A stretch of DNA of 62,000 nt from Zygnema cylindricum. Taxonomy: Eukaryota > Streptophyta > Zygnematophyceae > Zygnematales > Zygnemataceae. The stretch covers positions 1-62,000 of the forward strand of contig JBBHKE010002493.1 of NCBI GenBank assembly GCA_037447655.1, written 5' to 3'. This document shows, piece after piece, positions 11,882 through 28,415 of this stretch. Made by a program: the position numbers and the translations under genes. The notes under the pieces are model-generated. The model was not told the origin of the DNA. It saw nothing but the letters and a program-made list of their open reading frames with translations, and did no database searches. The first letter of the stretch is position 1. Each line of letters begins with the position of its first letter.

Positions 11882-13713
11882 CAGTACAGTATAGTAATTG
11901 CACTATTCCATATTGACCTTTTCAGCTTTTTTCAATTATATTTTTATCATTTTGGAGTCTTCTATCGCACTGACAAAAGTACGAGTCAGCACATGACAGT
12001 TTCGCACGAAATTGTGCAACCTGACTCTAGCGTCTCGATGACGCCGACTTCAACTGCCGCCCTTTTATGTCATTCCGTACATTTTTATCTTTTTCATAAA
12101 CGGCCAAACAGCAGCTGGGTTCACCAACGGTCCAGGGTACGGCTTCATAAATGCACGATCTTTCGCCGACCTACTGCTGACGTCATAGGAAATTGTGTCT
12201 TTACTAAAAAAAGGTAATTTAGGGCAGTGAACAATACGATTAATAAAAGTAAATACTATTTAACGGAAATGGCAGCGTACCACCAGCTGATGACCTTTGT
12301 GGCGTACGGTATTATATGGTACTGTACTGTATGAAATTGTACGGTTGTGTATGGTACAGTACTGTAGCTACCGCACGAAACGGAAGTTATTGTACGGAGA
12401 CAAAAAAACAAATCTGATTGGTGCAAAAAATAGAAGGCGAGGTGGACAATTTTTTTTCCTTGATGAAGTGAACTCCACCGGCACAACTGGAGTAATTTAC
12501 CGTACAGTACTGATATTTTGTCGTTTTTGTATCAATGATAATGTTAGTTGAAACCATATCGAATCCGATAGAAGTTATAGAATATACAAAATTACGAATA
12601 CAGTACGGTAGCATTTACTCGACAGTTATCGTACGTATGATACTGTACTTGTATGACTTGAAGCTGACCGCACGAAGTTTCCACTTTGTCGTATATGAAT
12701 CCGTACACAAAACCGGGATTTTTTTTTAATTTTTTTTTTTTCTGTTTTTTCTGTCGCTTTCTGTCTGTTGTTTTGAAGGCGAGTTTCTTTGTAGGCGTGA
12801 CGAATTAGAACGTGACGAACCGTACGGAAAATACATTTGTCGTTTTGTGACGTCACGGTCATGAAACCGAAACGACCGAATAAAGTCGGCAACGCCTTTT
12901 TCCAATTGCTTTTTTTTTATTTGATTTTTTTGTTTTTGTAATTATATCTTCTTCGTTTTTTTTTAAATAAAAGGGTTATCTTCTTTAATTAAAAAAAAGG
13001 CGGTCGTCTTTTTTTTTAGGGTTTCAATTTTTGTGACTGCGTAAATTAATTTTTGATTTTCAACTTATTTTAGGTTTCTAAAAAAATAAAAAAATAAAAA
13101 ATCAGGTTTTTTTTTGAGTCATTTTTTTTTGTCCTTTTCTTATCTTTTGCAGGAAACCTCGTTGGTATCGAAACTTTGATCGTTTTAACTTTTTTTAGTC
13201 CGATTTTTTTGTCGTTTTTTGTATACGTTTTTTTGTCGTTTGTGTGTGGGAAGAGAGGAGGGACATGGTGCCTTTGGGAGGAGGAAGGAAAGGGATGGCA
13301 TTTTATATTATTTTTGTCTTTTTCGTTATGGCCAAGGGGGGGATTTGTGGGGCTTTAGGTGGAGGTGAGGTTTTTTTTTTTTTTTCGAAAATGATCGTTG
13401 TTGTGAGATTTTCATGTATGCATTTACATTTTTTTATTTTTTTTTGAGAAAGGTATTTACTAAATTTTTCGGGAAAACAAATTACAAAAAATCTTTTTTT
13501 TTTCTGTACCCTCGTTTTATTCCAAACCTATTGAAGAAAAAATGAAAAAAAAAAATATTGTTACATAAAAAAAAAATGATTTTTAAGCATTAGGGTTTGC
13601 AAAAATCCCAACTTTTGAAAGCCCAAAATTTTAAATTTTGAAATTTTCCTTTTTTTATCTTTTGTGGATTTGCTGATGTGGCAGAAAAGACAAAAACAGA
13701 TTGTATTTTTCAG
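11882..13713. other. Upstream region of the protease gene, 5' exons not resolved
   Basis: Mostly T-rich DNA. An ATG at 13295 opens a short hydrophobic, signal-peptide-like frame (beginning MAFYIIFVFFVMAKGG) that reaches a possible donor GTGAGG near 13,358, a candidate first exon of the protease gene. The helical part of an I29-type propeptide was not found. GTACAGTACTG words occur near 11,882, 12,352 and 12,503. Confidence 0.3.
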
Positions 13714-19331
<5,618 letters not shown>

Positions 19332-19334
19332 CGT

Positions 19335-20454
19335 AAGCATCAAATATTATTGAAAAAATCTGCCCACTAACGAAGTATCAATCCGATGTACGAAAATAAT
19401 TTATAATAAGTGTCACGTCATGACTAGAAGACACAAATGTCCCGTCACGTACGGTTTATGTAAACGACGTACCCTCCACGGGCTATCAAGATTCGGCCAC
19501 GTGGCTAATCGGAGGGGCAAATTTTTATCATCCGCGAGTTTTTCTCTTTGCGGGTTTTATGATGTAATATCTGTTTGGCTCTGGCAAGCGCAAAAATTTC
19601 GACATCAAATATTGTGGGCTTCTTACTCACAAAAAATTTTGAGTTTCTAAACGAAACAAACGAAATTTTTTAAACGGCAAATAGGTTTTTTTGTACCCTT
19701 GCTCTGGAATTAAATGAAGAAAAATAAGAAAAAGAAGAAAAAGGAGAAGGAAAAAAAAGGGCAGAGGAAAAATACAAATGCATATATGCTAGATAAAATG
19801 ATGGATATACACACATATATGAGAATATATGTTATATTGTTGTATAGTGTCAGTGTGTAACTCATTAATAGCAATTAAAAACAAAAAATTATTGGAAATG
19901 AGGAGATTATTTGTAGTGTTGATAAGTCCTAGCCTTTAGAAAATATCATCATTACATTCTTGTAAATAGCTTCATAAAAAAATTAGTATTGGTGCCAATG
20001 TTGCCCTCGATAATTGTCCCTTTCTAGACGTTCCCTGCTATTGTAAATCTTCGAGAACCCTTAACTGCAAAAACTGCCACTTTCTAAATATGGCGGCAGC
20101 CATGGCGCGCCTTTGATCCTCACTCTCTTTCTTTAAAACAAAACTAAAATAGGGAAGTGAACTATTAATTACCTCTTTTCAACTCTTTTTATCGATTGGT
20201 GCACGTAGGTTCCTCTTCTTATGGCAAACATAGTCAAAGATTCCAAAAGCACAATATATGAACTTGTATCCATGCAGCCAGCTGCAAAATTAGATTACAT
20301 GCGTTTACAATTTGTACGTTTGTGTTTTGTTCTTTTTGTCGTTGTTTTGTCGTTCGTGCTTCGTCATAGCGCCGCAGATTCCGGGTGTCAACGAATGGTG
20401 GAGGAGGCGTCACGGCACATTCTTCGACAAACATTTTCTCGTTGTTTTTGTTGG
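19335..20454. other. Intergenic region downstream of the protease gene
   Basis: About 1.1 kb with no supported gene. The first few hundred bases are probably the 3' untranslated region and terminator of the protease gene, but no clear polyadenylation signal stands out. Confidence 0.4.
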
Positions 20455-20462
20455 ATTTGATT

Positions 20463-20738
20463 CATAGTTAAAAAGTAGGTGAAAGTAGGCCTATACAATA
20501 TGCCTATTGTATGCAAAACATACATTATGACCTTAAGACCCATTATGTATTCGGACCTATTCGGACCAATTAAAACATTCGGACCAAAATATTTTTTTAA
20601 CACCGTCAGATTCGGACGATCGGACGGTCGCTGATCAAAGTAGCGATCTAAGAAGATCACATGAAAAGCCCATAACACAACTTACGATAAAGGCGCCGAC
20701 CAAAGGCCTACCATATAAACGCCTACTATTGAACTATG
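20463..20738. mobile_element. Short inverted-repeat MITE, family F copy 1
   Basis: 276 bp with inverted ends CATAGTTMAAAAGTAGG-like, flanked by the perfect 8-bp duplication ATTTGATT (20455-20462 and 20739-20746). The reverse complement matches copy 2 at 44479-44783 over most of its length, including the words GATCAAAGTAGCGATCTAAG and CAATTAAAACATTCGGACC. The 8-bp duplication suggests a hAT-derived MITE. Confidence 0.82.
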
Positions 20739-20959
20739 ATTTGATTCCCGCTTGCTCGAAGGCGCGTGGCATATGTCCGAAGGCCCGTGGTTCGTACGTG
20801 ACCTTTCCACGCGTAAACCTTTTACCCGTCCGGTAATTGGCCAGTGTCCTCCCTGAGGAGAGTGGCCAATCACTGGACGGAGTGACCTTTTGCTTCGAAA
20901 ATTCATAATCGGACGGTCGATGTTGTCGCCCAAAAGTTTGGAGAATCTTGACGAATCCC

Positions 20960-21122
20960 CAGTAATCATGTTTAAAAAAAAAAACAGTACGGAAATGAGC
21001 TGGATATGTACGAAATGTACTTTTCCAGTAAACAACCCCACTTTTCGCATGATGGAGGTTGCATTAACCCGGCCCGTAGAGTTGGCCGTATGATTACGGA
21101 AACGACTGATGGAACGGCACCC
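20960..21122. mobile_element. Fragment of a family G MITE
   Basis: The right end (GATGGAACGGCACCC followed by TTA) and the internal word CCCACTTTTCGCATGATGGA match the ends of family G at 3018-4607 and 56130-56856. The opposite end is not recognisable, so this is a truncated or rearranged copy. Confidence 0.45.
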
Positions 21123-21187
21123 TTACAAGACATCCTCAAACAGTCAAATCCCAGACAAATCACATCTGAACAGTAAAATATTCTATA

Positions 21188-21407
21188 CACCGTGTATCGC
21201 TATTACTGCTGATATTTTTTTTGCCACATAGAAACATCTTTTCTCCGTACACACCTGTCCGATTTTCAATTTGAGACCGCCAATCGGAACCTGACAGTTC
21301 TTACCTTTCAATCGAAACCGTCAGATCCACAATCCGACATATGTGTACGGTCAAAAATATGTTTTAAGTCGCAAAAAAAACATTAATCCTAATTGCGATT
21401 CACTATG
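21188..21407. mobile_element. Fold-back MITE, family D copy 2, upstream of the NERD1-like gene
   Basis: 220 bp with diverged inverted ends (CACCGTGTATCGC and GCGATTCACTATG) in a TA context and the family D subterminal hairpin (CTCCGTACACACCTGTCCG and its inverse). It ends about 300 bp before the start codon at 21704, so it lies in the likely promoter. Confidence 0.75.
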
Positions 21408-21703
21408 TAGTCGTCCACGTGTCCCTGCCGCTACACCTAACCCTAATCGACATAACATTCTGGACTCGCTACGTGGCAGTAGATTTGCCAGTATTACCGC
21501 CTTGGCGCCTTCGTAGGTCCGTTGCTATTTTGAGTATTTTCTATATTTTGTCTTTTTTCCGGGCGGCCACTTGTGATCGTTTCAGACACTTTGGAGGTGC
21601 CACGTGTCCAGTCGATGCCACAAATGCCGGGGTCCCGCGTCTACATCCGACCGGGTCCAGCCTCTGAGCCTCCCGCCCCCTTTTTTTGTCCATTTCTGGT
21701 CGC

Positions 21704-24700
21704 ATGGCGCCCGCCCTCCACGTGGCCCTTCTACTTTTGCTACACGTCATTGTCGACGTGTCGGCCTCTACTGACGTCGCCATTCGAGTGAATGACGTCG
21801 CAGGCTCTGTCGCCACTGAACACGACGCTTGTACGGCAATCGATGCTGACGTCATTAGCGGCGTCGGGGAAGTCAGTGCTGACGTCAGCCGCTCTGCTGA
21901 TGTCGCTACTCCCAGTGACGTGTCGGCTCAGGCTGACGTAGCAGTCGATGATGACGTGGCAAAGTCTGGTGGCGGGGAATCGAAGGAGAGAGAGAGCCAA
22001 TCGGCAGGAGGGGATAGCCCTGAGAGAGCTCCGTACGACCAGACCGGTGAGTCACGAAACGTGGATGCTGACGTGGCAGCTGACGTGGCAGCTGACGTGG
22101 CAGAGCTTCGTGAGGTTCTGAGGACACAGCGACAGGTGTTGGCAGAACTCACGCGATTGGTGGACCTCCAGGGCGACGCCTTGTCACGCATTCAGGGAGG
22201 AGAGACGTGGCAGAGATTTTCCAGCGGTGCCACGTGGCAGGACGGTGCCAGCTGGCAAGAGAGGGTTTCGGAGGGAAGGGAAAACCAGGAAAATCATCCT
22301 GGAAGTGCCACGTGGCAGGCTAGGGTAAAAGGACCAGACAAGCCAGTGGCCAAAAGAGAGTCAGAATGGGAGGAGTATTTTACTTTTCTGGCGGCCGTAC
22401 AGCTGGATGCTGACGTGTCATGCCTTCAGGTGCTGCCTCAAGAAGGTCCTGACGGCCTGAGTCGCTACGTGGCAGTTGGTGACGTCACAGGACAGCTGTA
22501 TGTTTTTGATTCAAGAGGAGAGCTCCTTTTAAAGCACAGTACGGACAGCCATGGAGCCATTAGTGCCATGCTGGCAGTGAGTGTACGGAGGAATGAGACA
22601 TGGCTGGTCACTGGACACGTGGATGGCTCTGTATTGGTCCATCAGCTGAGCGAGGTGGTCGCGACACCTGGCGCTCGGCCTGTCCTCGGAATTCGCCTTT
22701 TGCGGGCTCTTCAACTGCCACCTGGCGATACGAGGGACTCCGGGAGGGAGGAAGAGAGGGAGGAGTGTTTGCAAACTGAGAAGGTGAGGCTGGGTTAGGG
22801 CTTAGGGTTTACAATTTCAGGTTTGTCGTTTATGGTTTAGGGATTAGGTGCAGAGTGGTAAAGGGAAGGTGTAAGGTTAGTGTCAGAGTTAGGGTTAGGG
22901 TTAAGGAAGTTCAGGGTTAGGGTTAGGGTTGGGTTGGGGTTGGGGTTGGGGTTGGGGCTGGGGTTGGGGTTCAGGTGAGGTAGGGTCAGGATGAGGGTTA
23001 GGGTTAGGGTTAGGGTTAGGGTTAGGGTTAGGGTCAGGGCTACGGTTAGGCTAGGCTAAGGACTGGGTTAGGCGTTTATGGGTTGAGTCAGGGTTAGAGT
23101 TTGGGTTAAAGTTTAAGGTTAGGGTTAGATGAAGCTAAAATTGGGTTCAAGTCTAGGCTGGGTTCAAATTAAATTAGTTGTGGGGTTTTGGTTACGTCCG
23201 GTTAGATCTAGATGATGCTTAGGATTTTCAGGGTTTTGAAACTTTTTTTTAGAGGAATGTTTTTAATCAGAGGGTAAAATTAAGTTAGCTTTGGATGTAT
23301 GTTTTTCCATAATACGAGCATACCGTGTTTAACATGGTCCACCTAAATGACGTTGAGAGGAAGTCATAACTAATTTTATGCTTCTGTCAGCAATGTAAAA
23401 CGAAAAAGCTAAAAAAGCTTGAAAAGCTAAAACTAAATAAATTAAAATATATATACAAAAAAATAAAAATATATGAATTGTGCACCATAGCATTCACCTC
23501 TATTACCGATGGCTGATGCGATTCGGCAAATGTGGCGGGTGACGTCACGGAGCCCAAAACACCAATTAAATACATTGTCAGGACATGCGTTACCCATCCG
23601 AGTTGTTGGCGAGCCCACGGGCCCTTAACTCTTAGAGCTTTAGCACTTCTGCATACGGCTAGTTATGAAATTGAACGTCAAATACATAGCTTATTTTATT
23701 ACACCATGTGAATCGAGATTTTTTTTTTTTGCAAAAAACCATAGGACCATCTCACGGTTGTACTTTTGCCTGGGAATACTCGATTTTTTTGGCGATAACA
23801 TTGTATGTCATTGTGTATGGTAACATATCATATCGCCAAATATCGGATCATTCATTGGTGCACCGATATATTGAGATGCATTGTGGTGCGATTTGAACAC
23901 TAATTCTAAAAAATCATCGGGGTAGAGTTGGGCTGAACTTTTTACATATTGTCGACTGATAGTGCTTCAAATGTTTGGAAAATGCAAGCTAATTTGTTTA
24001 AATTGGAAAGACATCTCCACCCAATTGCGGGCTTGAGCCTTGAAAGGTGTAGTGAAGATCCTTACCGTTCAAACTAAAAAAATTGGCAGACAAAAACTAT
24101 CAGTGTTCATTTGTAGTATATTGACCACGGATTGTATCTCATTATGTTCAATTTTTAGAATGAAAAATAATAATTGTTAAATTGGCGTCGAGTTCACCAG
24201 GGTGGGTGTTACGGGTAGCCGAACGTATATCTGATATGGTTGAACGCTTCATAAATTGGTCGGATTCGCTTTTCACATTCCCAATTTTTATGGTTGATTT
24301 GTGTTTCCTATATAATTTCCTATATTATTATACAATATAGTATTGGCTGCAAAACTAGCTACAGTTAACCACAATTATGGGTTTTCCGGCGAAAACGGAA
24401 AAATAATGTGATCCACACTAGATCGGAGGGTTTTTTGTGGAAGCATCATATCCATACAATATTTTTACAGAAAACACAGTGATCGCACTATAGTGTGAGT
24501 AACACCAAAAAACAAAAACTATAAAGCCTAGTTTTTCAGTCTTACCTAAAGTTAGAGTTGTCCAAACGACCAGAGTAATGACAGAGTAGCAACAGAGTAG
24601 TAACTGTCATAGAAAGAAAACAATGGAAGAAAATAAATGAAAAAGGGGATGAAAACGGGATATTGGTCTTGGTTGTGTATGTTGCAGGGCCAAACCTGCA

Positions 24701-26774
24701 GTCCCTCTCGCTCCGCCTCTCCCTCCTCTCCCTCTCCTTCTCCCCTCTCCGCCATATCCAATTTAGAACTGTACCGTTCGGGACCTTCCCGGTACATTTT
24801 AGCCGCTGACCTGTCGGGTTCCATGCGCCTTTTCCGTTCCAACGGCTCTCTCTACGGAACTGCATACAGTCCCCAACGACCCTTAGCTTTTTTACGGACT
24901 CCCTCCTCTCAACGTCTCCTTTTCTTGACCAAAAATGGAGCAGGATCTCTCGATTTACGGAGCATGGAAATCCGTAATAGCGATTGCCATGGTTTAAACG
25001 GCTCGACTGTGACAGCTTACGCTTTTGACGCAACAGGGCGGTCGAGAGCTTATGGAATTACGGAAAACGGAGAGATTCTCTATGTGACTTTAACGGGCGA
25101 CACGTTTTCGTTTAAATGTGAGGTGAAGGAGAAGGACGAGGCAGATTTACAGGGGCCGACGGTGCCATTTGGGGTAAAGGGGTACCTGGTGGTGGCTGGG
25201 AGGACGGAGGTGGGAGTGTGGAATGTTTCTGGAAAGGTGGGCAGTTTCTCTCTCTCCTCCCTATCTCTCTCTCCCTCTCCCTCTCTTTCTCTCCCTCTTT
25301 CTCTCTGTGAGTGTGTGTCTGTCTGTTTTTCACTCCCTCTTCCTATGTCTCTGGGTATTCATTGGCTCTGCCTCGCACACATACTATCAGACCAGCTCTC
25401 TCTATTTCTTTATCTTTCTTTCTTTATTTATTCTTTCGCTCTCCCTCTCCCCCCAACCCTGTCCCTCTTTTTCTTGCCCTCTCTCTCTCCCGCCCGCCCT
25501 CACCATTCTCTGTCTTCTTTTCCTTTTTCTGTAAGTCTATTTTATCACCCAAAAGCTTAAAAAAATATCTGTGACTGGAATTAGGAAAATAAAAATGCTA
25601 TAATGACTTTACAAGAGATAATAAAATGAAATACAAAAAGCAAAAAAAATAATGACAACAATGACTCTGCTCTATTTTCAAGTCTTCCTCTTTATTTTTT
25701 CTTTTTACTTCTCACTTTCCCATTCCACCCTTTCGCTTAAATTTTTTTTCTTTTTTTTTTCCTCCATCTCTCTTTCTCTCCCATTCCATCTGGTTTTTTC
25801 TATCTCTCCTCTTTTTATCTCCTCTCACGAACTCCCACACTCTCTCTCCTCTGTCTCTTTTTTTTTCCTCCTGGTTTTTCGCGCTCTCCTTTTTCCTCCC
25901 TCTCTCTCTTCCTCTCCCTGCCTCTCCCTCTCCTTATTCCTTTCCCTCTCCCTCTTCCTCTCCCCCTCCCTCTTCCTCTCCCCCTCCCTCTTCCTCTCCC
26001 TCTTCCTCTCCCTCTCCTCTTCCTCTCCCTCTCTCTCTCCCTTCCCAGCAGGCGGGCATGTTCGCTTCCTCGACTCGATTCGGAGGTTTGCGTCATGTCA
26101 CATCGGCTTCCATGGAGCACATTTCAAGTCTTTTCGGAAGCCGTAATCTCTCTCCTCCCTCTCTCCCCATAATTACCTCCAATCGGGATCGTCTTTTTGT
26201 TCTCAGTTTCGCGAACGGATTTGTCGCGATGTTCCGTTCAAATTTACCGGTAAATCGACCTCCCGATTTTACAACGAAATTTTGGAGTAGTCCCGTTTTA
26301 ATGGGAATTATCCTTCTCGTCGGAGCGTGGCAATTTTTTAGTCACCGCCGAGCTCAAAATCTTCCGATGGAAAATTTGGTTCCTGGAGTTTCCCGACTTT
26401 CGCAAGATTTTTCGACGACATTTCGACAATTCGACGAACCTTCTCGATCCTTATCAGAACGATCGATTGAAGCCCGAGTGGCCGATGCGAGAGGGAGAGT
26501 TTCGAGAACTATGCCTTCTCTTTATGGTAGTAATGAGAGGAGGAGAGAGAGAGGAGGAGAGAGAGGCTCAGATAGGCCGGAATCGGCTCCTCAAACAAGA
26601 CGATTGGCTCACGAAAGGTCGTTTTCGGGTCTAGAAAGGACGACTTCTTTAGAGATGGGAGGGGATTATGGAGGTGTGGAAGGAGATTATGGAGGAGGAA
26701 GTCCCGGGGCCATGGGAACTTATCCTCCTCCTTCGAGAAGACATGGAGGCTATGGAGGAGGAAGCTATGGGTGA
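21704..26774 (+). CDS. NERD1-like type I membrane protein with propeller-like luminal domain
   Basis: Three exons (21704-22783, 24688-25236, 26052-26774) join in phase 0 to 783 residues. The ATG at 21704 gives a clear signal peptide (MAPALHVALLLLLHVIVDVS). An acidic linker of Asp-Val-Ala repeats (about 20-140) and a short coiled-coil-like stretch follow. Then come blade-like repeats such as VAVGDVTGQLYVFDSRGELL, VTGHVDGSVLVH, ILAADLSGSMRLFRSNG and LLFLTKNGAGSLDL, resembling FG-GAP/WD propellers. One C-terminal membrane helix lies at about 621-640 (FWSSPVLMGIILLVGAWQFF), followed by a basic, Ser- and Gly/Tyr-rich cytosolic tail. Signal peptide, propeller, single helix and short tail match plant NERD1 proteins (secretory pathway, linked to exocyst function and root growth). 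The NERD1 assignment rests on architecture and remembered C-terminal similarity. Exon 3 could start three bases earlier. Confidence 0.7.
22800..23140 (+). repeat. Telomere-like TTAGGG repeats in NERD1-like intron 1
   Basis: Degenerate GGGTTAG-type repeats begin 17 bases after the donor site at 22784. A run of about seven exact TTAGGG units lies at 22,993-23,033, and a block of GGGGTT units lies at about 22,930-22,970. The unit is a hexamer, not the TTTAGGG of most land plants. Confidence 0.9.
25240..26048 (+). repeat. CT-rich low-complexity intron 2 of the NERD1-like gene
   Basis: Nearly the whole intron is TCTCCCTC/TCTTTT sequence on the coding strand, densest at 25,247-25,320 and 25,880-26,045, just before the acceptor at 26,051. 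Ser/Leu/Pro-rich frames across it are artefacts. Confidence 0.85.
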
Positions 26775-27425
26775 CTTACTAAGGAGTGGAATGGAGGGGG
26801 AATCGGGAGGAAAGAATGGGGAGGGAGTGGGAGGAAAGTGAGGGAAGGGAGAGTGGGGAAATGTGAAGATTGAGACGATGGAGACGACGAGTGGAAGAGG
26901 GAGGGGCAAGCAGGAGAGGGAGTGGGAGATGGTTGGGAGAGGGAGAGGGAGGGAGAGGGGGAGGGGGAGGGGGAGAGGGAGAGACAGTGGCAGGGCTTGC
27001 ACTAATGGAAAATCGAAGTTCGAGTGTCTTTGTGTACTTTTTGTGAAGTGTAGTTTGTAGATTAGTTTGTATATTTGTTTTGGGGTAGAACGATATGGAA
27101 TTTTACGACAGGGTAGGCATTGTTTTTGCGTTGATCCTTTGCTAATTGAGTGTCAATTTTCACACAAAAATTAGTGTTTCAACGATTGAATAATGAGTTA
27201 GTTTGTGTAATTGGGCAAAAAGCCTTCGAGTATTTTTTTGAAAACAAGGTATATTTTATCTCGCAGTCCTGCGATTTTTTCGTGCGATTTTATTTATTGT
27301 TTTATTCAGCTTGTCATGAATTTGACTCGCTATTTTCAATTTCAAAGTGTGTTTAATATCGTTTAAGTGATAGTTTTTTTTTTTTTTTTGGCTTTTGATT
27401 GACAATAGTTGGAATGGAGGGAGTC
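26775..27425. other. 3' flank of the NERD1-like gene
   Basis: GA-rich sequence (about 26,780-26,990) follows the stop codon, then T-rich DNA. It is likely 3' untranslated region and terminator, without a second gene. Confidence 0.4.
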
Positions 27426-28038
27426 AAAAGGAAACAGAGAAAGACATATGTAAATTTCTTAATGGATTTGGTTTCAATTTTTTGTGGCGTGGCTGAAAAA
27501 TTCATTGACAAAGCAAATATTGGCACTCTTCTTTTTATCGTCAACGCTTATCGGTGGCTTTACAGCGAGTGCAGGCTTCTATTATCCTCCGATCGGCTGT
27601 TGGGGTTATGGATCGTCGCCGTGTTCCGGAACTCCCTCTACGTGCTCCCCCAGGCTGGGGGAACTTACGGGGTTGTTTTTCGTAGATATTTAATTGATTT
27701 GGGGTTGGGGTTGTAGTTTTGGTTTTCTGAGTTGTCGTGCTTTTCATTTTGAGTTTGGGTGCTTTTATTTTCCTTGTTGATGGTTTCTTTTCTTTTCTTT
27801 TCTTTTTGTTCCCATCGCTCTATTTGTTTTATATTGTAGTTTTTCAGTTTTGGCCATGCCAACCCTTTTGTACCCTAGACTCAGATGGGTTACCATCGTG
27901 CTTTTTAATTTATCCTGCTTTCATAATGTGTAATTGTAAAAGGAAACAGAGAAAGACATATGTAAATTTCTTAATGGATTTGGTTTCAATTTTTGTGGCG
28001 TGGTTGAAAAATTCATTGACAAAGCAAATATTGGCACT
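27426..28038. repeat. ~101-bp direct repeats flanking a retroelement tail
   Basis: 27426-27527 and 27938-28038 are nearly identical (one T indel, one C/T change) and in the same orientation. They bracket the 410-bp segment homologous to the 3' end of the LINE-like element at 28.4-30.5 kb. The simplest reading is a very long target-site duplication; a local tandem duplication is the alternative. Confidence 0.85.
27528..27937 (+). mobile_element. 5'-truncated LINE-like element tail, copy R1
   Basis: It matches the end of the longer copy R2 from the word CGTCAACG (27,540; 30,141) through CTCCCCCAGGCTGGGGGA (27,642; 30,243 as CTCCCCTAGGCTTAGGGGA) to GGTTACCATCG near the 3' end. The palindrome CCCCCAGGCTGGGGG in both copies could form a 3' hairpin. 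Only the C-terminal codons and 3' untranslated part remain. Confidence 0.7.
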
Positions 28039-28415
28039 AGCATACTAACTAATAATGTGTAATTGTATTTTTTTTTTTGGTAGTTTTCATTTTTGAAAAT
28101 CCATTGCAACTTTTTTTTTTTTGACCGAGCTTTATGGTTCAAAATTTAGCATCCCTGCAATATCTTCCCATTAGTTACCACAAGTTAGTTATGGTGACAA
28201 TTGCAACAATATCATAGTTCTAAACACTTTTTTTTTTCTTTTTTCTGCTAAAGTAATGGAAAATGTTATTCTCTTCATACCGATTGGTGGCCCGTGCCAT
28301 TTGTATGAAACACCAACACACATTTCATGATTATTTTTCTTCTTGTTACTTTGGAGTAGCAACCGGGGGAGGTTGTGAGGTCATGGTCCACAAAATTTGA
28401 GCTTTGTTCGATGTT

